A stretch of 18,746 bases of DNA from Eubacterium sp. UBA3782 (GTDB lineage Bacteria; Bacillota; Clostridia; Lachnospirales; Lachnospiraceae). The translations under genes were made by a program, and so were the position numbers. Shown in pieces: positions 1 through 6,969 of this stretch (position 1 is the first letter of the stretch; each line of letters starts with the position of its first letter). The notes beneath the pieces are model-generated. The model made no database searches and was not told where the DNA came from. It saw only the letters and a program-made list of their open reading frames with translations. The stretch is taken from contig DFFG01000078.1 of NCBI GenBank assembly GCA_002368795.1, positions 1 through 18,746 on the forward strand. Direction: 5' to 3'.

Positions 1-126
1 GTGTATCGGTTGGTACCGGCGTATCGGTCGGAGCAGGTGTATCGGTCGGCTCCGGCGTGTCTGTGGGCTCCGGCGTATCGGTCGGAGCAGGTGTATCGGT
101 CGGCTCCGGCGTATCGGTCGGCTTTG
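1..126 (-). repeat. Seven 18-bp tandem units encoding a PTDTP(E/A/V) hexapeptide linker
   Basis: On the plus strand, seven consecutive 18-base units begin at 1, 19, 37, 55, 73, 91 and 109, each close to GCGTATCGGTCGGAGCAG. The last unit has decayed at its end. The tract is in frame with the partial adaptor gene and encodes Pro-Thr-Asp-Thr-Pro-X. Period 18 keeps the frame, so copy number can change without breaking the gene. The array may continue past the window edge. Confidence 0.93.
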
Positions 127-1261
127 TCCCGGACGGCTTTCCGCACAGGCGGATCACCGTCTTTCTCTGCTCTTCCTTCAAGCCGGCAAGAATGCTGTCA
201 TACTTCTCAGGATCTGTTTTCCGGATACTGGCAAGCAGATCCTTTATAGGAGATGTTTTTCCTTTTTTGTCTTTTACCGAGAGTACGCCGGTCAGTTTTT
301 TGCTGCCGGAGGTCTCCTCGATCGTTCCTATGACCGCCGCAAGCTCTCCGGCCGTCATCTGACTGAGGGCAGGGACCAGTGCCGCCTGCTCCTGGGCGCT
401 CATCAGAGCGATCCCATCGCCCATGGCCTTCTCTCTTCCGGATGCCTTCATCTGGCTGTATGTCCACAAAAGAGCAGCCCGGTCAAGTCCCGGAAGGGCT
501 TTGGCAGCTACCGGAGCCAGCTTGCTGTCGCTAAGGCTTGCCATAAACAGATCCATGATGCCACCGTCCCGCTCATAGGCGATCTCGGTCATCAACTCTG
601 CCTTCTTTGCCAATGTCATCTCGGCAATGACCTTTTTGAGGACATCGCCCCGGTGCGCCTCAAGAAGCATATTCAAAAGCTTGATCGTCTCCCTGGCATT
701 CAGCTTGGCCAGGGTCTTGATCAGGGTCTTTTCCAGCTGCGCATCGTCCAGACCGGCCAGCTCTTCCGCCAGCGAATCGAGATAGGCGTCTTCGTCGAAC
801 GCTTCCTCTTCGCCGCCACCGTCATCGCCGCCCCAGTCGCCGCCCTCATAGTAAGGGTACATATTGTTCAGGGTCGCGAGATTCCGCTCTGCGACCTCTG
901 TCTGCAGGAGCAGCCTTCTCTCCTCGATGCGGAGCTTGCGCAGCTTCAGATCGGTCTCCGTCGTGTCATAGGTCAGGATGACATCGCCTTTCTTTACCTC
1001 CTGCCCCTCTGTCACCAGGACCTCCTCGACGGCGACTGCACTGCTGACATATATATTCTGGGCAGCCTCTCCGGAGACGATCCCTTCAAATCCGGAACCC
1101 ATGCTGTCTTCCACGATGCTCTCCCTGTTGTCCCGCACCGAAATGACCTTGACGGCTTTGCTGGTGGATGTCGTCTTCAGTACCGCATAGCCGATCCCTG
1201 CCGTTCCACCCAGCACAGCCAGGGTGATCAGGGCCGCCGCGGCCAGTTTTTTCCCATTCAT
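1..1261 (-). CDS. Adaptor-like (HlyD/MacA-type) envelope protein with helical insert and PTD repeats, C-terminus off-window
   Basis: I translated this frame by hand: 420 codons without a stop from ATG at 1261, running off the left edge, so the gene is partial. Residues 4-27 form an N-terminal membrane anchor. Residues 79-100 (VEEVLVTEGQEVKKGDVIL) match the first half of a lipoyl/barrel-sandwich domain, and residues 101-131 start a helical hairpin. Where a normal adaptor would turn back, there is an acidic Gly-rich linker (138-158), a helical region of about 155 residues (159-315) loosely like MgtE-N or armadillo repeats, a Lys-rich stretch, and PTDTPE/PTDTPA hexapeptides from 379 onward. The start codon overlaps the upstream ATPase stop (ATGA), which implies translational coupling. 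It probably works with that ATPase as a transporter accessory protein. The second lipoyl half and beta-barrel, if present, lie outside the window. The adaptor assignment is moderately sure; the role of the insert is unknown. Confidence 0.8.
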   Translation of the reverse strand, partial: MNGKKLAAAALITLAVLGGTAGIGYAVLKTTSTSKAVKVISVRDNRESIVEDSMGSGFEGIVSGEAAQNIYVSSAVAVEEVLVTEGQEVKKGDVILTYDTTETDLKLRKLRIEERRLLLQTEVAERNLATLNNMYPYYEGGDWGGDDGGGEEEAFDEDAYLDSLAEELAGLDDAQLEKTLIKTLAKLNARETIKLLNMLLEAHRGDVLKKVIAEMTLAKKAELMTEIAYERDGGIMDLFMASLSDSKLAPVAAKALPGLDRAALLWTYSQMKASGREKAMGDGIALMSAQEQAALVPALSQMTAGELAAVIGTIEETSGSKKLTGVLSVKDKKGKTSPIKDLLASIRKTDPEKYDSILAGLKEEQRKTVIRLCGKPSGTKPTDTPEPTDTPAPTDTPEPTDTPEPTDTPAPTDTPVPTDT

Positions 1262-1935
1262 TCCTCCACCTCCTGTGAGAGGATCCCGTCATAGATCCTG
1301 ACACGCCGCTTTGCGCGCTTCGCAATGTTCAGGTCGTGCGTGATCATCAGAACAGTGACCCCTTCCTCATTCAGTGCCTCAAAAAGCTCCATGACCTGAT
1401 TTCCGGACCGGGAATCCAGTGCGCCGGTCGGCTCATCGGCGAGCAGGATCTTCGGATGGTTGATCATGGCTCTGGCGATGGCGGTCCGCTGCTTTTCTCC
1501 GCCCGACATTTCCGACGGCCGGTTTTTCATCCGGTGCTCGAGGCCGACCTTCCGGAGCGCCTCTGCTGCCATTTCCTCTCTCTGTTTTCTTCCGATCCCT
1601 GCATAGGTCAGCGGAAGGGCAACGTTCTCCAGCGCGCTCTGATAGGCCAGAAGCTGGTAATTCTGAAAAACAAAGCCGATCTTCTGAAGCCGGATATCAG
1701 CCAGCTGATTCTCGTTCCGCGTACTTACATCCTCCCCGTCCAGGATCAGCGTCCCGCTCGTCGGCTTGTCCAGACAGCCGATGATGTTCATCAGCGTGGA
1801 TTTTCCCGAGCCCGAAGGCCCAAGGATCGCGCAGTACTCCCCTGCATCCAGACTGAAATTGACATCAAACAGGATCTGGTCTGTCCGGGTTCCGTGAACG
1901 AAACTCTTACAGATATCAATACATTCAACGATCAA
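1258..1935 (-). CDS. ABC transporter ATP-binding protein, MacB/LolD-like
   Basis: A 225-residue cytoplasmic ATPase of the family that powers MacB-, LolD- and FtsE-type exporters. Visible motifs are Walker A GPSGSGKST (39-47), the Q-loop region around FVFQNYQLL (88-96), signature MSGGEKQR (143-150), Walker B ILLADEP (163-169), D-loop GALDS and switch His at 200. The length is normal for a stand-alone MacB-type ATPase with a separate permease. The start is TTG at 1935: an in-frame stop lies seven codons upstream, no ATG fits, and GGAGGAA sits 8 nt before the TTG. It lies between two adaptor genes, 24 bp after one and overlapping the other by 4 nt. Its permease should follow beyond the left edge. 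The substrate cannot be read from the sequence; peptides, lipids or antimicrobials are all possible for the family. Confidence 0.95.
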   Translation of the reverse strand: MIVECIDICKSFVHGTRTDQILFDVNFSLDAGEYCAILGPSGSGKSTLMNIIGCLDKPTSGTLILDGEDVSTRNENQLADIRLQKIGFVFQNYQLLAYQSALENVALPLTYAGIGRKQREEMAAEALRKVGLEHRMKNRPSEMSGGEKQRTAIARAMINHPKILLADEPTGALDSRSGNQVMELFEALNEEGVTVLMITHDLNIAKRAKRRVRIYDGILSQEVEE

Positions 1936-1943
1936 TTCTGCCG

Positions 1944-1950
1944 TTCCTCC
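1944..1950 (-). promoter_or_regulatory. Ribosome binding site supporting the TTG start of the ABC ATPase
   Basis: The minus strand reads GGAGGAA here, 8 nt before the TTG at 1935-1933. An in-frame TAG at 1956-1954 excludes any start further upstream in this frame. Confidence 0.8.
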
Positions 1951-1959
1951 AAACTAAGC

Positions 1960-3339
1960 TCAGCCGCCCTTAGCGACATTATTCACAATTCCTCCGGAGA
2001 GGCCTTCCTCTTCGAATTCCTCTACCTCGATATCGGTCTCCTCCAGGCCTTCATCGCCTGTCATGTCGATATCCTCTTCGTAATTTCCTTCATCCATGGA
2101 TCCTTCCTCTTCCATGATCTCCCCCGCATCATCGCTGGCAGGCAGTGCATTTCCCTGCCCGGAGATCATCTCGCCCATGGTGACGGTCTTCATGCCTTCC
2201 GCAAGTCCCTCTGCAGGCTGCGCGATATACTCCTCAATGCTCAGCCCTTCAAGGATCTGGATGAGGCCAAGCGCATCATCCCTGCTGCCGATGGAAACCG
2301 GTCTGCGCACAAGACGGCTGTCCTGGCTGACCCATACAAAGGGCTGCTCGGGATCCGTGGTCTCATCGACCATATACTGATAGATCCAGACCCCCTCCTT
2401 GAGTTTGGGATCATCCTGTCCCATATCCTTTGTGACATAAACATGCTGGCCAAGCATCAGCCCGTCAGCGCTGTCCAGCGCAACATAAAACGGATATTTC
2501 GAGCTGCTCTCGCCATTGCTGTTTTCAGAAGAGGAGGGATCGTTGTACTCGATCTTGCTGATCGTTCCATGCCAGGTGCTGTCATCAACTCTGGAGCTGA
2601 TGATCACCTCCTGGCCCTCTGACAGATCCCATACATTCAGCTCGCTGGCATAGCCCTTGATCTGCAGGTCACCGGTCTTTACAACGGTAATATAGGCATT
2701 GCTGGAATCATCGCCAAAAGCGCCGGAGGAGGTGCTTTCCGGGTCATTGATCCGGGAAACCACACCAGCGATCTTGCTGTGCACCACCGCGTTTTCGATG
2801 CTTTCCTTCTTTCTGGCGATCTCGTTTTCCTTCGCCTCGATATCCAGCTTTTTCTCCTCGAGCTCGAGGGTGGTCTCCTGAATGCGCAGATCATAGTCCG
2901 CCCGGTCTGCCGAATCCCAGGTCCTGCTCTTTTCCGTCTCCAGCTTTGTGATGCTGTCCGACAGATTCGTCTGCTCATTGTTCAGCCGGACCAGATCGAT
3001 CTCCAGCTGTTCCAGCTCGCTTTTTGCCGTCTCAGTATCATAGATAAACAGGTCCTGTCCCTCGGTCACTTCATCGCCGACGGCCACCAGAAGCTCCTTA
3101 ACCTTTGCCTCAGAGTCCAGGTTCACGGACCAGGTCTCCTGGGTGGACACCGTCCCCGTATAGTAATTCCCGGCACCGCTCATTGCGCCAAAAGGCGTAT
3201 AGTTCTCCGCGATATCCACATAGACAGCTGCTTCATCCCCGCCGCCTCCGGAACGGAAAAAGAGCTTCCCGCAGATCAGCAAAGCTGCGAACACCAAAGT
3301 AAAGGTAATGCTCACTGCCACTTTCTTTTTATTGCTCAT
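1960..3339 (-). CDS. Membrane-fusion (periplasmic-adaptor-like) subunit of ABC exporter, MacA/HlyD family
   Basis: 459 residues. An N-terminal anchor (about 6-28) is followed by the first lipoyl half-motif (about 75-102), a charged alpha-helical hairpin or coiled coil (about 105-185), and the second lipoyl half (about 184-197, VVHSKIAGVVSRI). Next is a beta-barrel region (about 215-305) and a membrane-proximal part to about 390, giving the full MacA-like order. In a Gram-positive cell it would sit outside the membrane and bind the permease. Residues 403-445 are extremely acidic (23 of 43 are Asp or Glu), which is unusual for the family. AGGAGG lies 6 nt before the ATG at 3339. It is the first gene of the operon, preceded by a candidate promoter at 3506-3534 and followed 24 bp later by the ATPase. 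Family assignment is firm; the cargo is unknown. Confidence 0.93.
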   Translation of the reverse strand: MSNKKKVAVSITFTLVFAALLICGKLFFRSGGGGDEAAVYVDIAENYTPFGAMSGAGNYYTGTVSTQETWSVNLDSEAKVKELLVAVGDEVTEGQDLFIYDTETAKSELEQLEIDLVRLNNEQTNLSDSITKLETEKSRTWDSADRADYDLRIQETTLELEEKKLDIEAKENEIARKKESIENAVVHSKIAGVVSRINDPESTSSGAFGDDSSNAYITVVKTGDLQIKGYASELNVWDLSEGQEVIISSRVDDSTWHGTISKIEYNDPSSSENSNGESSSKYPFYVALDSADGLMLGQHVYVTKDMGQDDPKLKEGVWIYQYMVDETTDPEQPFVWVSQDSRLVRRPVSIGSRDDALGLIQILEGLSIEEYIAQPAEGLAEGMKTVTMGEMISGQGNALPASDDAGEIMEEEGSMDEGNYEEDIDMTGDEGLEETDIEVEEFEEEGLSGGIVNNVAKGG

Positions 3340-3378
3340 CGAAATCCTCCTAGAAACATCTGATCGTAAAGCCCGGTC

Positions 3379-3397
3379 AGGAACCTTGTCTGTTCCT
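3379..3397 (-). other. Small hairpin in the leader of the adaptor-ABC operon
   Basis: The minus strand reads AGGAAC, a 7-nt loop AGACAAG, then GTTCCT: a perfect 6-bp stem in the untranslated leader. No T-run follows it, so it is not an obvious terminator. The rest of the leader (3340-3500) shows no gene or recognised riboswitch. Confidence 0.35.
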
Positions 3398-3505
3398 CAC
3401 ACCTGGTCTGGAATCATCCTTTGCCTGCCAAACCCGCACAGAAAAACCCGGCAGCAGCTCTCACTACAACTTCCGCAAAACCGGCCAAATGCGGTTGGTC
3501 ATTTT

Positions 3506-3534
3506 ATTATACCACAGATTGTGTCCCAGCTAAA
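3506..3534 (-). promoter_or_regulatory. Candidate sigma-A promoter of the adaptor-ABC operon
   Basis: The minus strand has a perfect -10 TATAAT (3511-3506). A 17-bp spacer separates it from a weak -35, TTTAGC (3534-3529). It would give a 5' leader of about 160 nt before the ATG at 3339. The weak -35 would fit an activator-dependent promoter, and three copies of an octamer lie just upstream. Confidence 0.6.
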
Positions 3535-3550
3535 GAGCAGGTGCATATTT

Positions 3551-3588
3551 GGTATATGATTTGGTATATGAGGCATTTGAGGTATATG
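3551..3588. promoter_or_regulatory. Three direct GGTATATG octamers upstream of the transporter promoter
   Basis: GGTATATG occurs exactly at 3551-3558, 3563-3570 and 3581-3588 (CATATACC on the minus strand). Start-to-start spacings are 12 and 18 bp. The cluster lies about 17-55 bp upstream of the putative -35, where an activator often binds. This is an inferred operator; no regulator gene is visible in the window and I do not recognise the motif. Confidence 0.4.
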
Positions 3589-3603
3589 GGGATGTAAGGT
3601 AGT

Positions 3604-3763
3604 AAGGCCGCTGCCAGTGCATAATCATTCTGGAGGGAACAGCCCTCAGCCGGTACTTGCTTACGCCGGATAAGGAACTTATCCGAGCGGAAGCTTAGTA
3701 CCGCTGCGTGAGGACAGAGCGCGAGCGTTTCCCGGAAGAATGCATATGCACAGGCAAGGCCTT
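3604..3763. repeat. Long imperfect palindrome of about 160 bp, unidentified intergenic element
   Basis: The two halves are inverted copies. AAGGCC (3604-3609) pairs with GGCCTT (3758-3763), GTGCATA (3617-3623) with TATGCAC (3745-3751), and CATTCT (3626-3631) with AGAATG (3737-3742). Further in, CCTCA pairs with TGAGG, CGGTACT (3651-3657) with AGTACCG (3697-3703), and GCTT with AAGC. The apex is an 8-bp stem CGGATAAG/CTTATCCG (3667-3674/3678-3685) closing a GAA triloop. The right arm carries an unpaired GC-rich bulge of about 11 nt (around 3716-3727). It could be a MITE-like or REP-like repeat, a cruciform, or a structured RNA. It contains no convincing gene and lies between the aspS terminator and the transporter promoter. 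Confidence 0.8.
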
Positions 3764-3820
3764 CAATTAATCCACTTAATCCACCATCGTTCCCGCTTAC
3801 GGGTATGCGTCCAGGCCTGC

Positions 3821-3860
3821 AAAAATAAAAACCCGGACAGAAACCCTATCCTGCCCGGGT
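3821..3860 (-). terminator. Intrinsic terminator after aspS
   Basis: On the minus strand, ACCCGGGCAG (3860-3851), a 10-nt loop, and CTGTCCGGGT (3840-3831) form a 10-bp GC-rich stem with one G-U pair. It is followed directly by TTTTATTTTT (3830-3821). It sits 15 nt after the aspS stop and ends the long operon. An AAAAG-rich run before the stem gives partial symmetry, but nothing on the plus strand needs terminating. Confidence 0.93.
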
Positions 3861-3874
3861 CTTTTCTTTTCTCT

Positions 3875-5665
3875 TTATTCTTCTTCGGCGACCTTAATGC
3901 CCAGCTCTTCCAGCTGTTTTTCTGCCACCGGTGCGGGTGCCTCTGTCATCAGGCAGGAAGCGTCCTTTACCTTCGGGAAGGCGATGACCTCACGGATGGA
4001 GTCTGCGCCTGCCATCAGCATGACCAGACGATCCAGGCCGTAGGCCAGTCCTGCGTGAGGCGGAACACCGTATTTGAATGCGGACAGGAGGAAGCTGAAC
4101 TGCTCCCATGCCTGCTCTTTTGTAAAGCCAAGGACCTCAAACATCTTTTCCTGGATGTCGTCCTGATGGATCCTGACGGAGCCGCCGCCGATCTCGTTGC
4201 CGTTGAGCACGATATCGTAGGCTTTTGCACGCACGCTGCCGGGATCGGAGTCGATCTTGTCCCAGTCCTCTTCCATGGGCATGGTGAAGGGATGATGCAT
4301 GGCGGTGTAGCGCTCTTCCTCGTCCGACCACTCAAGAAGCGGGAACTCGGTGATCCATACGAAACGGAAATCCTTTGGATCTGTCAGGTTCAGCTCCTCG
4401 GCAAAGTGAAGCCGGAGTGCGCCAAGAACGTTCCATACGATCTTGTTGCGGTCAGCCGCAAACAGCAGAAGGTCACCCTTCTCGCCGCCCATAGCCTGGA
4501 TCAGTGCCTGAAGCTCGTCCTCTGTGACAAATTTAGAGAAGGAGCATTTGATCTCGCCGCTCTCCTGGATCTGGATGTAGGCAAGACCGCCGGCACCGCA
4601 GCCTTTGGCGAATTCCACCAGCTTGTCGATCTTCTTTCTGCCCAGACCGCCCTGGCCCTTGACATTGATGCCGCGGACAGATCCGTCCTTCTTTTCCAGT
4701 GCATTGCGGAACACGACGAAGTTGGTATCCTTGACGATCTCAGATACATTGACCAGCTCCATGCCAAACCGAAGATCCGGCTTGTCGGAACCAAAGCGGT
4801 CCATGGCCTCCTGCCAGGTCATCCGCTGGATCGGTGTCGGGATCTCGACGCCAAGCGCTTTGCCAAACAGGAACTTCAGATAGCGCTCGTTGACATCGAT
4901 GACATCATCGACATCGACAAAGGACAGCTCCATGTCGATCTGGGTGAATTCCGGCTGACGGTCTGCACGCAGATCCTCGTCACGGAAGCATCTGGCCAGC
5001 TGGATATACCGGTCATAGCCAGAGCACATCAGCAGCTGCTTGAACAGCTGGGGAGACTGGGGCAGCGCATAGAAGCTGCCGGGATGGACACGGCTGGGAA
5101 CCAGGTAGTCCCTTGCACCCTCGGGCGTGCTCTTGCCGAGCATCGGGGTCTCGATCTCCAGGAAGCCCTCGCCATGGAAGAATTCTCTGGTCAGGTAAGC
5201 AACCTCGGAACGAAGCATGATATTTTTCTGCAGGTCGGGACGGCGGAGATCCAGGTAACGGTATTTCAGGCGGATCTCATCCTTTGTCCGGCTGTTCTCC
5301 TCCACCGGGAAGGGAGGAGTCTCGGCCTCTGCCAGGATGCGCAGGTAACGGGCATCCATCTCCAGCGCGCCGGTGGCCAGCTTCTCATTGACCGCGCCTG
5401 CTCTTGCGCGGACCACGCCTCTGACAGCAATAACAAACTCGGAACGGAGCTTTGAGGCCTTCTCGAAGCCCTCCGCGTCGATGGTACCTTCCTCAAAGAT
5501 CAGCTGCATGATGCCGGAGCGGTCTCTCAGGTCGACAAAGATGATGCTTCCTTTGTTTCTGCTCTTCTGCACCCAGCCCATCAGGGTGATCTCCTGACCG
5601 ATCATGCTCTCGGTCACTTCTGCACAGCGGCAGGTCCGCTGCATACCTTTCATGGATTCTGCCAT
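3875..5665 (-). CDS. aspS: Aspartyl-tRNA synthetase (bacterial type, with GAD domain)
   Basis: 596 residues, the normal bacterial length. This cytoplasmic class II enzyme charges tRNA-Asp with aspartate using ATP. Visible domains are an N-terminal OB-fold anticodon-binding domain (about 24-115, GWVQKSRNKGS...FVDLRDRSG), a catalytic core with the SPQLFKQ substrate loop (204-210) and motif 2 FRDEDLRADRQPEFTQID (227-244), a GAD insertion (about 295-425), and motif 3 GLAYGLDRLVML (539-550). AGGAG lies upstream of the ATG at 5665. It is the last gene of the operon, 50 bp after hisS, with a strong terminator behind it. Whether it is discriminating or also charges tRNA-Asn cannot be decided without knowing if AsnRS and GatCAB are present elsewhere. 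Confidence 0.98.
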   Translation of the reverse strand: MAESMKGMQRTCRCAEVTESMIGQEITLMGWVQKSRNKGSIIFVDLRDRSGIMQLIFEEGTIDAEGFEKASKLRSEFVIAVRGVVRARAGAVNEKLATGALEMDARYLRILAEAETPPFPVEENSRTKDEIRLKYRYLDLRRPDLQKNIMLRSEVAYLTREFFHGEGFLEIETPMLGKSTPEGARDYLVPSRVHPGSFYALPQSPQLFKQLLMCSGYDRYIQLARCFRDEDLRADRQPEFTQIDMELSFVDVDDVIDVNERYLKFLFGKALGVEIPTPIQRMTWQEAMDRFGSDKPDLRFGMELVNVSEIVKDTNFVVFRNALEKKDGSVRGINVKGQGGLGRKKIDKLVEFAKGCGAGGLAYIQIQESGEIKCSFSKFVTEDELQALIQAMGGEKGDLLLFAADRNKIVWNVLGALRLHFAEELNLTDPKDFRFVWITEFPLLEWSDEEERYTAMHHPFTMPMEEDWDKIDSDPGSVRAKAYDIVLNGNEIGGGSVRIHQDDIQEKMFEVLGFTKEQAWEQFSFLLSAFKYGVPPHAGLAYGLDRLVMLMAGADSIREVIAFPKVKDASCLMTEAPAPVAEKQLEELGIKVAEEE

Positions 5666-5715
5666 TTTTCTCTTACGTCTCCTTTATCCTTTGTTCCGGA
5701 ATAACTAGTCCTGCT

Positions 5716-6969
5716 TTAGTCTCTGGCAAAGACCTCTTCCACGAGATCATAGCCTTCGGCCTGCAGCTGGTCCTTCTGGAACTTTTTATTTTTCTTCATG
5801 ACAAGCAGATTGACGGTCATTCCCTGTGCACGCTCGTCCATGGCTTTGCGGATCGTCTCACGGATCTTTTCATCCGAGCATTTCTTTTCGATGAGATATG
5901 CCTTCTTCCTGGCAGCACCGGGAACCTGGAAACCATTTTCCAGAAGCAGCATGACGATGCGCTCGAAACCGATGGAGAAACCAACCGCCGGAACAGCCTG
6001 ACCGGTGAACTTACCGATCATCTCATCGTAGCGTCCGCCGCCGCCCACGGAACCGCCGAACTCATCCATGGCGATCTCGAAGATCGGGCCGGTATAGTAG
6101 GACATGCCGCGCACCAGGGTGGGATCAAAGGCGATCTTGAAGTCGGCTGTCTTGACCGCATCGACGCTGTTCATGATGGTGATCAGTCCGTCGGCATAGG
6201 CCGGATCCAGGAAGCCTTCCAGCTTTTCTCTGGCAGCAGCAACACCGGCCGCATCGGGCGTGATGATCCGGAACAGCTCCAGATACTTCTCAATGGACTC
6301 TTTGGCAAAGCCTTCCGCTTCCAGCTCGGCAGCTACGCCGTCCAGACCGATCTTGTCCATCTTGTCCAGAATGATGAAGACCGTATCATAGGACTCCTCC
6401 GGGAAACCGGAAAATGCCGCCATGGCCTTGAGGATGCGCCGGTCATTGATCCGGATGGTGAAATTCCTGAAGTTCAGACGGCCCAGCAGTGTGGTCGTTG
6501 CCAGGATCAGCTCGATCTCGGCAAGATTGCCGCTCTCGCCCAGGATATCGATGTCGCACTGCATGAACTGACGGAACCGTCCTCTCTGGGGCCGGTCTGC
6601 ACGCCAGACATTGCCCATCTGCAGAGCCTTGAAGGGGCTCGGCAGCTCGGCTGCATGATTTGCATAGTAGCGGGACAGGGGCAGGGTCAGGTCATAGCGA
6701 AGACCGCCATCGACCACATCTGCTTCTGTCTTTGCTTCTGCCAGGCGAAGCTTCTCGCCTCTCTTGAGGATCTTAAAGATCAGCTTTTCGTTCTCACCGC
6801 CCTGCTTGCTGGACAGGTTCTCGATGTGCTCCACACAGGGAGTCTCGATCGAGGTGAACCCGAATTTCGCATAGGTCTCCTTGATCTGTCCGATCACATA
6901 GTCACGGATCTGCATCTCTCTGGGGAGAATATCCTTCATGCCGGTGACCGGCTTCTTTGTCAATGTCAT
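5716..6969 (-). CDS. hisS: Histidyl-tRNA synthetase
   Basis: 417 residues, near the usual 420-430. This cytoplasmic class II synthetase charges tRNA-His. Visible motifs are an N-terminal GMKDILPRE, motif 2 with VWRADRPQRGRFRQFMQCD (121-139), the histidine-specific VRGMSYYTG (286-294) and GGGGRYDEM (309-317), and motif 3 AVGFSIGFER (328-337). A compact C-terminal anticodon-binding domain follows (about 345-417). Motif 2 ends in QCD.DI.G, which resembles the form found in Bacteroidetes-type and eukaryote-like HisRS rather than the usual FHQ.G.E of most bacteria. The ATG at 6969 overlaps the stop of the HD-GYP gene (ATGA) and GGAG lies 7-8 nt upstream. The histidine-specific motifs argue against the catalytically inactive paralogue HisZ. 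Confidence 0.96.
   Translation of the reverse strand: MTLTKKPVTGMKDILPREMQIRDYVIGQIKETYAKFGFTSIETPCVEHIENLSSKQGGENEKLIFKILKRGEKLRLAEAKTEADVVDGGLRYDLTLPLSRYYANHAAELPSPFKALQMGNVWRADRPQRGRFRQFMQCDIDILGESGNLAEIELILATTTLLGRLNFRNFTIRINDRRILKAMAAFSGFPEESYDTVFIILDKMDKIGLDGVAAELEAEGFAKESIEKYLELFRIITPDAAGVAAAREKLEGFLDPAYADGLITIMNSVDAVKTADFKIAFDPTLVRGMSYYTGPIFEIAMDEFGGSVGGGGRYDEMIGKFTGQAVPAVGFSIGFERIVMLLLENGFQVPGAARKKAYLIEKKCSDEKIRETIRKAMDERAQGMTVNLLVMKKNKKFQKDQLQAEGYDLVEEVFARD

Noticed and set aside
1..126. CRISPR array from the regular repeats at the left edge
   Set aside because: The units are tandem with no spacers, 18 bases long and in frame with a coding sequence. They encode a hexapeptide linker.
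1336..2622. Plus-strand open frame of 428 codons opposite the ABC ATPase and adaptor
   Set aside because: It covers two genes with clear motifs on the other strand and has no ribosome site or family resemblance.
3604..3763. tRNA or known riboswitch in the palindromic segment
   Set aside because: The pairing is one long hairpin rather than a cloverleaf, and there is no anticodon arm, T-loop sequence or riboswitch core that I recognise.
3740..5455. Plus-strand open frame of 571 codons opposite aspS
   Set aside because: It is antisense to a certain AspRS gene, begins inside the palindrome and has no recognisable protein family.
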